A DNA stretch of 64,000 bases from Petrolisthes cinctipes (Eukaryota; Arthropoda; Malacostraca; Decapoda; Porcellanidae). This document shows, piece after piece, positions 48,767 through 61,830 of the stretch. A program made the position numbers and the translations under genes. Every line of letters begins with the position of its first letter. Position 1 is the first letter of the stretch. Under the pieces are notes generated by a model. The model worked only from the letters and a program-made list of their open reading frames with translations, was not told the origin of the DNA and did not search any database. The stretch is from NCBI GenBank assembly GCA_033782935.1, contig JAWQEG010000490.1, positions 30,001 to 94,000 of the forward strand, read 5' to 3'.

Positions 48767-51700
48767 TAAAAGATCGATTTTCAGTATGTTTTGAGCCTGT
48801 ATTTTGAAAATACTCTAACACGGAGTAGGCATGTACAGATCGCTTCTGGGACCCCAAAATATCGAGTTTTCGGGTGTATTTTGCCTGAAATTGCGATATT
48901 GACTTTGGGGACCTAAAATATCGATTTTCAGCATGTTTTGGGCCTGTATTTTGAAAATACTTTAACACCGAGTAGGCATGTACAGATCGCTTCTTGGACC
49001 CAAAAATATCGAATTTTCGGGTGCTTTGAGCCTGAATTTAAGATATAAACGGGTACTGAAGATGCATGCACATATCGACTTTTGGGCACCTAAAATATCG
49101 ATTTTGAGCATGTTTTGGGTCTGTATCGTGAAAACATTATAACTAGTAGTAGGCATGTGCAGATCGTTTCTAGGACCCATAAATACCGATTTTTCGGGTG
49201 TTTTGAGCCTGAATTTGAGATAAAAACGGGTACAGAAGATGAATGCACATATTGACTTTTGGGCATCTAAAATATTGATTTTTAGCATGTTTTGAGCCTA
49301 TATTTTGAAAACATTCTAGCACTGTGAAGGCATGTACAGATCGTTTCTTGCACCCCAAAATATCGAATTTTCGGGTGTTTTGAGGTTGAAATTGAGATAT
49401 GAACGGGTACCGAAGATGCATGAACAAATCGACATTTGGGCACCTAAAAGATCGATTTTCAATACGTTTTTGGCCTGTTATTTTAAAATACTCTAACACG
49501 GAGTAGGCATGTACAGATCGCTTCTGGGACCCCAAAATATCGAATTTTCGGGTGTTATGGGCCTGAATTTGAGATATTGACTTTGGGCACCTAAAATATC
49601 GATTTTCAGCATGTTTTGTGCCTGTATCTGAGGAGGCATGTACAGATCGCCTCTAAGACCCCAAATTATCGATTTTTCGGGTTTTTTGAGCCTGAATTTG
49701 AGATATAAACGGGTATAGAAGATGCATGCACATATCGATTTCTGGGAACCTAAAAGATCGATTTTCAGTATGTTCATGGCCTGTATTTTGAAAATACTCT
49801 AACACAGAGTAGGCACGTACAGATCGCTTCCGGGACCCCAAAATATCGAATTTTTTGGTGATTTGTGACTGCATTTGAGATATCAACTTTGGGCACCTAA
49901 AATATCGATTTTGAGCATGTTTTGGGCCTTTATTTTGAAAATATTCTAGCACTGAGTAGGAATATACAGATCGCATCTGGGACCCCAAAATGTCGAATTT
50001 TCGGGTGTTTTTTGCCTGAATTTGAGATATCAACTTTGGGCACCTAAAATATCGATTTTTAGCATGTTTTGGGCCTTTATTTTGAAAATATTCTAGCACT
50101 GAGTAGGAATGTACAGATCGCTTCTGGGACCAAAAAATATCGAATTTTCGGGTGTTTTGAGCATAAATTTGAGATATATACGGGTACAGAAGATGCATGC
50201 ACATATTAACTTTGGGCACCTAAAATATCGATTTTCAGCATGTTTTGGGCCTGTATTTTGGAAATACTCTAACACGGAGTAGGCATGTACAGATCGCTTC
50301 TAGGACCCAAAAATACCGAATTTTCGGGAGTTATGAGCCTGAATTTGAGATATAAACGGGTAAAAATGATGCATGCACATATCGACTTTGGACACTTAAA
50401 ATATCGATTTTAAGCATGTTTTGAGCCTATATTTCGAAAACATTCTAGCACTGAGAAGGCATGTACAGATCGTTTCTGGGACCCAAAAATTTCGTATTTT
50501 CGGGTGTTTTGAGGTTGAATTTGGGATATAAACGGGTGCAGAAGATGCATACACATATTAACTTTGGGAACCTAAAATATCGATTTTCAGCATTAGTTGG
50601 GCCTGTATCTGAGTAGGCATATACAGATTGCTTCTGGGACCCCAAAATATCGAATTTTCGGGTTTTTTGAGCCTGAATTTGAGATATAAACGGGTACTGA
50701 AGATGCATGCACATATCGAGTTTTGGGCACCTAAAATATCGATTTTGAGCATGTTTTGGGTCTTTATATTGAAAACATACTAACTAGGAGTAGTCATGTA
50801 CAGATCGCTTCTAGGATCCAAAAATACCGATTTTTCGGGTGTTTTGAGCCTGAATTTGAGATATAAACTGGTAAAGAAGATGAATGCACATATCGACTTT
50901 TGGGTATCTCAAATATTGATTTTTAGCATGTTTTGAGCCTATATTTTGAAAATATTCTAGCACTGAGTAGGCATGTACAGATAGCTTCTTTCACCCCAAA
51001 ATATCGAATTTTCGGGTGTTTTGAGGTTGAAATTGAGATATAAACGGGTACCGAAGATGCATGCACATATCGACTTTTGCGCACCTAAAAGATCGATTTT
51101 CAGTATGTTTTAGGCCTGTATTTTGAAAATACTCTAACACGGAGTAGGTATGTACAGATCGCTTCTGGGACCCAAAAATATCGAATTTTCGGGTATTATG
51201 TGCCTGAATTTGAGATATTGACTTTGGGCACCTAAAATATTGATTTTCAGCATGTTTTTGGCCTGTATTTTGAAAATACTCTAACAAGGAGTAGGCATGT
51301 ACAAATCGATTCGTGGACCCAAAAATATCGAATATTCGGGCGTTTTGACCCTGAATTTGAGATATAAACGGGTACTGAAGATGCATGCACTTATCGACTT
51401 CGTGGCACCTTAAATATTGATTTTTAGCATGTTTTGAGCCTATATTTTGAAACATTCTAGCACTGAGTAGGCATGTACCGATCGCTTCTGTGGCCCAAAA
51501 GAATCGAATTTTTGGGTGTTTTGAAATTGAATTTGGGATATAAACCGGTGCAGAAGATGCATACACATATTGACTTTGGGCAACTAAAAGATCGATTTTC
51601 AGTATGTGTTGGGCCTGTATTTTGAAAATACTCTAACACGGAGTAGGCATATACAGATTGCTTCTTGGACACCAAAATAGCGAATTTTCGGATGTTTTGA

Positions 51701-54330
51701 GCCTGAATTTGAGATATAAACGGGTACTGAAGATGCATGCACATATCGACTTTTGGGCACCTCAAATACAGATTTTGAGCATGTTTTAGGTCTGTATCTT
51801 GAAAACATTCTAATTAGGAGTAGGCATGTACAGATCGCTTCTAGGACCCGAAAATACCGAATTTTCGGGTGTTTTGAGCCTGAATTTGAGATATAAACGG
51901 GTACAGAAGATGCATGCACATATTGACTTTGGGCACCTTAAATATCGATCTTCAGCATGTTTCGGTCCTGTATTTTGAAAACATTCTAACTAGGAGTAGG
52001 TATGTACAGATCGCTACTAGAACCAAAAAATACCGAATTTTCGGGTGTTTTGAACCTGAATTTGAGATATAAACGGGAACAGAAGATGCATGCACATATC
52101 GACTTTTGGGCACATAAAAGATCGATTTTCAGTATGTTTTGGGCCTGTATTTTAAAAAATACTCTAACACGGAGTAGGCATGTACAGATCGCTTCTGGGA
52201 CTCCAAAATATCGATTTTTCGGGTGTTTTGTGCCTGAATTTGAGATATAAACCGGTACTGAAGATGCATGCACATATCGACTTTTGGGCACCTAAAATAT
52301 CGTTTTTGAGCATGTTTTGAGTCTGTATCTTGAAAACATTCTAACTAGGAGTAGGCATGTAGAAATCGCTTCTAGGACCCAAAAATACCGAATTTACGGG
52401 AGTTTTGAGCCTGAATTTGAGATATAAACGGGTACAGATGATGCATTCACATATCGACTTTTGGGCACCTAAAAGATCGATTTTTAGCATGTTTTGAGCC
52501 TATATTTTGAAAACATTCTAGCACTGAATAGGCATGTACAGATCGCTTTTGGGACCCAAAAATATCGAATTATCGGGTGTTTTGTGCCTGAATTTGAGAT
52601 ATTGACTTTTGGCACCTAAAATATCGATTTTCAGCATGTTTTGGGTCTGTATTTTGAAAATACTCTAATACGGAGTAGGCATGTACAGATCGCTTCTTTG
52701 ACCCCAAAATATCGAATTTTTGGGTGTTTTGAGCCTAAATTTGAGATATAAACGGGTACTGAAGATTCATGCACTTATCGACTTTTGGGCACCTAAAATA
52801 TCGATTTTGAACATGTTTTGGGTCTGGATCTTGAAAACATTCTAACTAGGAGTAAGCATGAACAGATCGATTCTGGGACCCAAAAATATCGAATTTTCGG
52901 GTGTTTTGAGGTTGAATTTCGGATAGAAACTGGTGCAGAAGATGCATACACATATTGATTGTGGGCACCTAAAATATCAATTTTCAGCTTGTTTTGGGCC
53001 TGTATCTGAGTAGGCATGTACAGATCGCTTCTGGGACCCCAAAATATCGAATTTTCGGATGTTTTGAGCCTTAATTTGAGATATAAACGGGTACAGAAGA
53101 TGCATGCACATATCGACTTTTGGGCACCTAAAATATCGATTTTGAGCATGTTTTGGGCCTATATTTTGAAAACATTCTAGCACTGAGTAGGCATGTACAT
53201 ATTGCTTCTTGGACCCCAAAATATCGAATTTTCGGGTGTTTTGAGCCTGAAATTGAGATATAAACGGGTACCGAAGATGCATGCACATATCGACTTTTTT
53301 GCACCTAAAAGATAGATTTTAAGTATGTTTTGGGCTTGTATTTTGAAAATACTCTAACACGGAGTAGGCATGTACAGATCGCTTCTGGGACCCCAAAATA
53401 TCGAATTTGCGGGTGTTTTGTGCCTGAATTTGAGATATTGACTTTGGGCACCTAAAATATCGATTTTCAGCATGTTTTGGGTCTGTATTTTGAAAATACT
53501 GTAATACGGAGTAGGCATTTACAGATCGCTTCTTGGACCCCAAAATATCGAATTTTCGGGTGTTTTGAGCCTGAATTTGAGATATAAACGGATACGAAAG
53601 ATGCATGCACATATCGACTTTTGACACTTAAAATATCGATTTTTAGCATGTTTTGAGCCTATATTTTGAAAACATTCTAGCACTGAGTAGGCATGTACAG
53701 ATCGCTTTTGGGACCCAAAAATATCGAATTATCGGGTGTTTTGAGGTTGAATTTGGGATATATACGGGTGCAGAAGATGCATACATATATTGACTTTGCA
53801 CACCTAAAATATCGATTTTCAGCATGTTTTGGGCCTGTATCTGAGTAGGCATGTACAGATCGCTTCTGGGACCCCAAAATATCGAATTTTCGGGTGTTTT
53901 GAGCCAGAATTTGAGATATAAACGGGTACAGAAGATGCATGCACATATCGACTTTGGGGCACCTAAAAGATCGATTTTCAGTATGTTTTGGGCCTGTATT
54001 TTGAAAATACTCTAACACGGAGTAGGCATGTACAGATCCCTTCTAGGACCCCAAAATATCAGATTTTCGGGTGTATTGTGCCTCAATTTGAGATATCAAC
54101 TTTAAGCACTTTAAATATCGATTTTTAGCATGTTTTGGGCCTATATTTTGAAAATATTCTAGCACTGAGAAGGCATGTACAGATCGCTTCTGGGGCCTAA
54201 AAATATCGAATTTTCGGGTGTTTTGAGCCTAAATTTGAGATATAAACGGGTGCAGAAGATGCATGCACATATTGACTTTGGGCTCCTAAAATATCGATTT
54301 TCAACATGTTTTGAGCCTGTATTTTGAAAA
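48767..54330. repeat. satellite array, mosaic without a long clear HOR
   Basis: 5.6 kb of the same satellite in which I see no long internal duplication by eye. All common monomer types occur, with private indels such as GATATGAACGGG near 49397, a lost base in GAAACATTC near 51450, and TTTTAAAAAATACTC near 52150. No LTR, gene or other insert is visible. Confidence 0.88.
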
Positions 54331-57300
54331 TACTCTAACACGGAGTAGGCATGTACAGATCGCTTCTGGGACCCCAAAATATCGAATTTTCGGATGTATT
54401 GTGCCTCAATTTGAGATATCAACTTTGGGCACTTTAAATATCGATTTTTAGCATGTTTTGGGCCTATATTTTGAAAATATTCTAGCACTGAGAAGGCATG
54501 TACAGTTCGCTTCTGGGACCCCAAAATATCGAAATTTCTTGTGTTTTGAGCCTAAATTAGAGATATAAACGGGTACAGAAGAAGATGCATGCACATATTG
54601 ACTTTGGGCACCTAAAATATCCATTTTCAGGATGTTTTGATCCTGTATTTTGAAAATACTCTAACACGGAGTAGGCATGTACAGATCGCTTCTTGGACCC
54701 CAAAATATTGAATTTTCGGGTGTTTTGAGCCTGAATTTGAGATATAAACGGGTACTGAAGATGCATGCACATATCGACTTTTGGGCACCTAAAATATCGA
54801 TTTTGAGCAGGTTTTGCGTCTGTATCTTGAAAACATTCTAACTAGGAGTAGGCATGTACACATCGCTTCTAGGACCCCAAAATACCGAATTTTCGGGTGT
54901 TTTGAGCCTGAATTTGAGATATCGACTCTGGGCACCTAAAATATCAATTTTGAGCTTGTTTTGGGTCTGTATCTTTAAACAATCTAACTAGGAGTAGACA
55001 TGTACAGATCGCTTCTAGGACCCAAAATTACAGAATTTTTGGGTGTTTTGAGCCTGAATTTGAGATATAAACGGGTACAGAAGATGCATGCACATTTCGA
55101 CTTTGGACACTTAAAATATCGATTTTTAGTATGTTTTGAGCCTATATTTTGAAAACATTCTTGCACTGAGTAGGCATGTACAGATTGTTTCTTGGACTCC
55201 AAAATATAGAATTTTCGGGTGTTTTGAGCCTGAATTTGAGATATAAACGGGTACAGAAGATGGATGCACATATCGACTTTTTGGCACCTAAGAAATCGAT
55301 TTTCAGTATGTTTTGGGCCTTTATTTTGAAAATACTCTAACACGGAGTAGGCATGTACAGATCGCTTCTGGGACACCAAAATATCGAATTTTCGGGTGTT
55401 TTGTGCCTGAATTTGAGATATTGACTTTGGGCACCTAAAATATCGATTTTCAGTATGTTTTGGGCCTTTATTTTGAAAATACTCTAACACGGAGTAGGCA
55501 TGTACAGATCGCTTCTGGGACCCCAAAATATCGAATTTTCGGGTGTACTGTGCCTGAATTTGAGATATCAACTTTGGGTACCTAAAATATCGATTTTTAG
55601 CATGTTTTGGGCCTATATTTTGAAAATATTCTAGCTCTGAGAAGGCATGTACAGATCGCTTCTGGGACCCCAAAATATCGAATTTTCTTGTGTTTTGAGC
55701 CTAAATTTGAGATATAAACGGGTACATAAGATCCATGCACATATTGACTTTGGGCACCTAAAATATCGATTTTCAGCATGTTTTGAAACTGTATTTTGAA
55801 AATACTCTAACACGGAGTAGGCATGTACAGATCGCTTCTTGGACCCCCAAATATTGAATTTTCGGGTGTTTTGAGCCTGAATTTGAGATATAAACGGGTA
55901 CTGAAGATTCATGCACATATCGACTTTTGGGCACCTTAAATATCGATTTTGAGCAGGTTTTGGGTCTTTATCTTGAAAACATTCTAACTAGGAGTAGGCA
56001 TGTACACATCGCTTCTAGGACCCAAAAATACCGAATTTTCGGGTGTTTTGAGCCTGAATTTGAGATATCGACTCTGGGCACCTAAAATATCGATTTTCGG
56101 TATGTTTTGGGCCTGTATTTTGAAAATACTCTAACAGATCGCTTCTTGGACCCAAAAATATCGAATTTTCGGGTGTTTTGAGCCTGAATTTGAGATATAA
56201 ACGGGTACTGAAGATTCATTCACATATCGACTTTTGAGCACATAAAATATCGATTTTGAGCATGTTTTGGGTCTGTATCTTGAAAATATTCTAACTAGGA
56301 GTAGGCATGTACAGATCTCTTCTAGGACCCAAAAATACCGAATTTTCGGATGTTTTGAGCCTGAATTTGAGATATAAACGGGTACAGAAGATGCATGTAC
56401 ATATCGACTTTGGACACTTAAAATATCAAATTTTTAGCATGTTTTGAGCCCATATTTTGAAAACATTCTAGCACTGAGTAGGCATGTACAGATCGCTTTT
56501 GGGACCCAAAAATATTGAAATTTCGGGTGTTTTGAGGTTGAATTTGGGATATACACATGTACAGAAGATGCATGCACATATTGACTTTGGTGCACCTAAC
56601 AGATCGATTTTCAGTATGTTTTGGCCTGTATTTTGAAAATACTCTAACACGGAGTAGGCATGTACAGATCGCTTCTGGGACAACAAAATATCGAATTTTC
56701 GGATGTATTGTGCCTCAATTTGAGATATCAACTTTGGGCACTTTAAATATCGAATTTTAGCATGTTTTGGGCCTATATTTTGAAAATATTCTAGCACTGA
56801 GAAGGCATCTACAGATCGCTTCTGGGGCCCGAAAATATCGAATTTTCGGGTGTTTTGAGCCTAAATTTGAGATATAAACGGGTACAGAAGATGCATGCAC
56901 ATATTGACTTTGGGTTCCTAAAATATCGATTTTCAGCATGTTTTGATCCTGTATTTTGAAAATACTCTAAAACGGAGTAGGCATGTACATATCGCTTCTG
57001 GGACCCCAAAATATCGAATTTTCGGGTGTTTTGAGCCTGAATTTGAGATATAAACGGGTACTGAAGATGCATGCACATATCGACTTTTGGGCACCTAAAA
57101 TATCGATTTTGAGCAGGTTTTGCGTCTGTATCTTGAAAACATTCTAACTAGGAGTAGGCATGTACACATCGCTTCTAGGACCCCAAAATACCGAATTTTC
57201 GGGTGTTTTTAGCCTGAATTTGAGATATCGACTCTGGGCACCTAAAATATCAATTTTGAGCTTGTTTTGGGACTGTATCTTTAAACAATCTAACTAGGAG

Positions 57301-59620
57301 TAGGCATGTACAGATCGCTTCTAGGACCCAAAATTACCGAATTTTGGGGTGTTTTGAGCCTGAATTTGAGATATAAACGGGTACAGAAGATGCATGCACA
57401 TTTCGACTTTGGACACTTAAAATATCGATTTTTTGCATGTTTTGAGCCTATATTTTGAAAACATTCTTGCACTGAGTAGGCATGTACAGATTGCTTCTTG
57501 GACTCCAAAATATAGAATTTCCGGGTGTTTTGAGCCTGAATTTGAGATATAAACGGGTACAGAAGATGGATGCACATATCGACTTTTTGGCACCTAAAAA
57601 ATCGATTTTCAGTATGTTTTGGGCCTTTATTTTGAAAATACTCTAACACGGAGTAGGCATGTACAGATCGCTTCTGGGACCCCAAAATATCGAATTTTCG
57701 GGTGTTTTGTGCCTGAATTTGAGATATTGACTTTGGGCACCTAAAATATCGATTTTCAGTATGTTTTGGGCCTTTATTTTGAAAATACTCTAACACGGAG
57801 TAGGCATGTACAGATCGCTTCAGGGACCCCAAAATATCGAATTTTCGGGTGTACTGTGCCTGAATTTGAGATATCAACTTTGGGTACCTAAAATATCGAT
57901 TTTTAGCATGTTTTGGGCCTATATTTTGAAAATATTCTAGCTCTGAGAAGGCATGTACAGATCGCTTCTGGGACCCCAAAATATCGAATTTTCTTGTGTT
58001 TTGAGCCTAAATTTGAGATATAAACGGGTACAGAAGATCCATGCACATATTGACTTTGGGCACCTAAAATATCGATTTTCAGCATGTTTTGGGCCTGTAT
58101 TTTGAAAATACTCTAACACTGAGTAGGCATGTACAGATCGCTTCTTGGACCCCCAAATATTGAATTTTCGGGTGTTTTGAGCCTGAATTTGAGATATAAA
58201 CGGGTACTGAAGATTCATGCACATATCGACTTTTGGGCACCTAAAATATCGATTTTGAGCAGGTTTTGGGTCTTTATCTTGAAAACATTCTAACTAGGAG
58301 TAGGCATGTACACATCGCTTCTAGGACCCAAAAATACCGAATTTTCGGGTGTTTTGAGCCTGAATTTGAGATATCGACTCTGGGCACCTAAAATATCGAT
58401 TTTCAGTATGTTTTGGGCCTGTATTTTGAAAATACTCTAACAGATCGCTTCTTGGACCCAAAAATATCGAATTTTCGGGTGTTTTCAGTTTCAGCCTGAA
58501 TTTGAGATATAAACGGGTACTGAAGATTCATTCACATATCGACTTTTGAGCACATAAAATATCGATTTTGAGCATGTTTTGGGTCTGTATCTTGAAAATA
58601 TTCTAACTAGGAGTAGGCATGTACAGATCGCTTCTAGGACCCAAAAATACCGAATTTTCGGATGTTTTGAGCCTGAATTTGGAATATAAACGGGTACAGA
58701 AGATGCATGTACATATCGACTTTGGACACTTAAAATATCAAATTTTTAGCATGTTTTGAGCCCATATTTTGAAAACATTCTAGCACTGAGTAGGCATGTA
58801 CAGATCGCTTTTGGGACCCAAAAATATTGAAATTTCGGGTGTTTTGAGGTTGAATTTGGGATATACACGGGTACAGAAGATGCATGCACATATTGACTTT
58901 GGTGCACCTAACAGATCGATTTTCAGTATGTTTTGGGCCTGTATTTTGAAAATACTCTAACACGGAGTAGGCATGTACAGATCGCTTCTGGGACCCCAAA
59001 ATATCGAATTTTCGGATGTATTGTGCCTCAATTTGTGATATCAACTTTGGGCACTTTAAATATCGATTTTTAGTATGTTTTGGGCCTATATTTTGAAAAT
59101 ATTCTAGCACTGAGAAGGCATGTACAGATCGCTTCTGGGGCCCGAAAATATCGAATTTTCGGGTGTTTTGAGCCTAAATTTGAGATATAAACGGGTACAG
59201 AAGATACATGCACATATTGACTTTGGGCTCCTAAAATATCGATTTTCAGCATGTTTTGATCCTGTATTTTGAAAATACTCTAAAACGGAATAGGCATGTA
59301 CATATCGCTTCTGGGACCCCAAAATATCGAATTTTCGGGTGTTTTGAGCCTGAATTTGAGATATAAACGGGTACTGAAGATGCATGCACATATCGACTTT
59401 TGGGCACCTAAAATATCGATTTTGAGCAGGTTTTGCGTCTGTATCTTGAAAACATTCTAACTAGGAGTAGGCATGTACACATCGCTTCTAGGACCCCAAA
59501 ATACCGAATTTTCGGGTGTTTTTAGCCTGAATTTGAGATATCGACTCAGGGCACCTAAAATATCAATTTTGAGCATGTTTTGGGTCTGTATCTTTAAACA
59601 TTCTAACTAGGAGTAGGCAT
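54331..59620. repeat. 2.31-kb satellite HOR, two copies and a partial third
   Basis: The sequence from about 54331 recurs at about 56637 and 58950, offsets about 2306-2313 bp. Shared marks are GATGTATTGTGCCTCAATTTG, GAGCAGGTTTTGCGTC, GACTCTGGGCACC, ATCTTTAAACAATC and a shortened ACTCTAACAGATCGC junction (about 56129 and 58436). Copy 2 has a 7-bp local gain near 58485 (TTTTCAGTTTCAGCC), which accounts for most of the offset change. The third copy fades out near 59620. Confidence 0.83.
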
Positions 59621-61830
59621 GTACAGATCGCTTCTAGGACCCAAAAATACCAAATTTTCGTGTGTTTTGAGCTTGAATTTGAGATATAAACGGGTACAGA
59701 AGATGCATGCACATATCGACTTTGGACAATAAATATATCGATTTTTAGCATGTTTTGAGCCTATATTTTGAAAACATTCTAGCATTGAGTAGGCATGTAC
59801 AAATCGCTTCTTTGACCCAAAAATATCGAATTTTCGGGTGTTTTAAGCCTGAATTTGAGATATAAACGGGTACTGAAGATGCATGTACATATCGACTTTT
59901 GGGCACCTAAAATATCGATTTTGAGCATGTTTTGGGTCTGTATCTTGGAAACATTCTAACTAGGAGTAGGCATGTACAGATCGCTTCTTGGACCCAAAAA
60001 TATCGAATTTTTGGGTGTTTTGAGCCTGAATTTGAGATATAAACGGGTACTGAAGATGCATGCACATATCGACTTTTGGGCACCTAAAATATCCATTTTG
60101 AGCATGTTTTGGGTCTGTATCTTGAAAACATTCTAACTAGGAGTAGGCATCTACACATCGCTTCTAGGACCCAAAAATACCGAATTTTCGGGTGTTTTGA
60201 GCTTGAATTTGAGATATCGACTCTGGGCACCGAAATATCGATTTTGAGCATGTTTTGGGTCTGTATCTTTAAACATTCTAACTAGGAGTAGGCATGTACA
60301 GATCGCTTCTAGGACCCAAAAATACCAAATTTTCGAGTGTTTTGAGCCGGAATTTGAGATATAAACGGGTACAGAAGATGCATGCACATATCGACTTTTG
60401 AGCACCTAAAATATCGATTTTGAGCATGTTTTGGGTCTGTATCTTGAAAACATTCTAACTAGGAGTAGGCATGTACAGATCGCTTTTTGGACCCAAAAAT
60501 ATCGAATTTTCGGGTGTTTTGAACCTGAATTTGAGATATAAACGGGTACAGTAGATGCATGTACATATCGACTTTGGACACTTAAAATATCAAATTTTTA
60601 GCATGTTTTGAGCCCATATTTTGAAAACATTCTAGCACTGAGTAGCCATGTACAGATCGCTTTTGGGACCCAAAAATATTGAAATTTCTGGTGTTTTGAG
60701 GTTGAATTTGGGATATACACGGGTACAGAAGATGCATGCACATATTGACTTTGGTGCACCTAACAGATCGATTTTCAGTATGTTTTGGGCCTGTATTTTG
60801 AAAATACTCTAACACGGAGTAGGCATGTACAGATCGCTTCTGGGACCCCAAAATATCGAATTTTCGGATGTATTGTGCCTCAATTTGAGATATCAACTTT
60901 GGGCACTTTAAATATCGATTTTTAGTATGTTTTGGGCCTATATTTTGAAAATATTCTAACACTGAGAAGGCATGTACAGATCGCTTCTGGGGCCCGAAAA
61001 TATCGAATTTTCGGGTGTTTTGAGCCTAAATTTGAGATATAAACGGGTACAGAAGATACATGCACATATTGACTTTGGGCTCCTAAAATATCGATTTTCA
61101 GCATGTTTTGATCCTGTATTTTGAAAATACTCTAAAACGGAGTAGGCATGTACAGATCGCTTCTGGGACCCCAAAATATCGAATTTTCGGGTGTTTTGAG
61201 CCTGAATTTGAGATATAAACGGGTACTGAAGATGCATGCACATATCGACTTTTGGGCACCTAAAATATCGATTTTGAGCAGGTTTTGCGTCTGTATCTTG
61301 AAAACATTCTAACTAGGAGTAGGCATGTACACATCGCTTCTAGGACCCCAAAATACCGAATTTTCGGGTGTTTTTAGCCTGAATTTGAGATATCGACTCT
61401 GGGCACCTAAAATATCAATTTTGAGCATGTTTTGGGTCTGTATCTTTAAACATTCTAACTAGGAGTAGGCATGTACAGATCGCTTCTAGGACCCAAAAAT
61501 ACCAAATTTTCGTGTGTTTTGAGCCTGAATTTGAGATATAAACGGGTACAGAAGATGCATGCACATATCGACTTTGGACAATAAATATATCGATTTTTAG
61601 CATGTTTTGAGCCTATATTTTAAAAACATTCTAGCATTGAGTAGGCATGTACAGATCGCTTCTTTGACCCAAAAATATCGAATTTTCGGGTGTTTTTAGC
61701 CTGAATTTGAGATATAAACGGGTACTGAAGATGCATGCACATATCGACTTTTGGGCACCTAAAATATCAATTTTGAGCATGTTTTGGGTCTGTATCTTGA
61801 AAACATTCTAACTAGGAGTAGGCATGTACA
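58681..61830. repeat. 1.85-kb satellite HOR, one full and one partial copy
   Basis: The segment from about 58681 recurs at about 60533, offset 1852 bp, and similarity runs to about 61830. It overlaps the 2.31-kb repeat, so the two periods share monomers. Marks include TTTGGACACTTAAAATATCAAATTTTTAGC-type sequence, GGCCCGAAAATATCG and GGACAATAAATATATCG. Confidence 0.82.
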
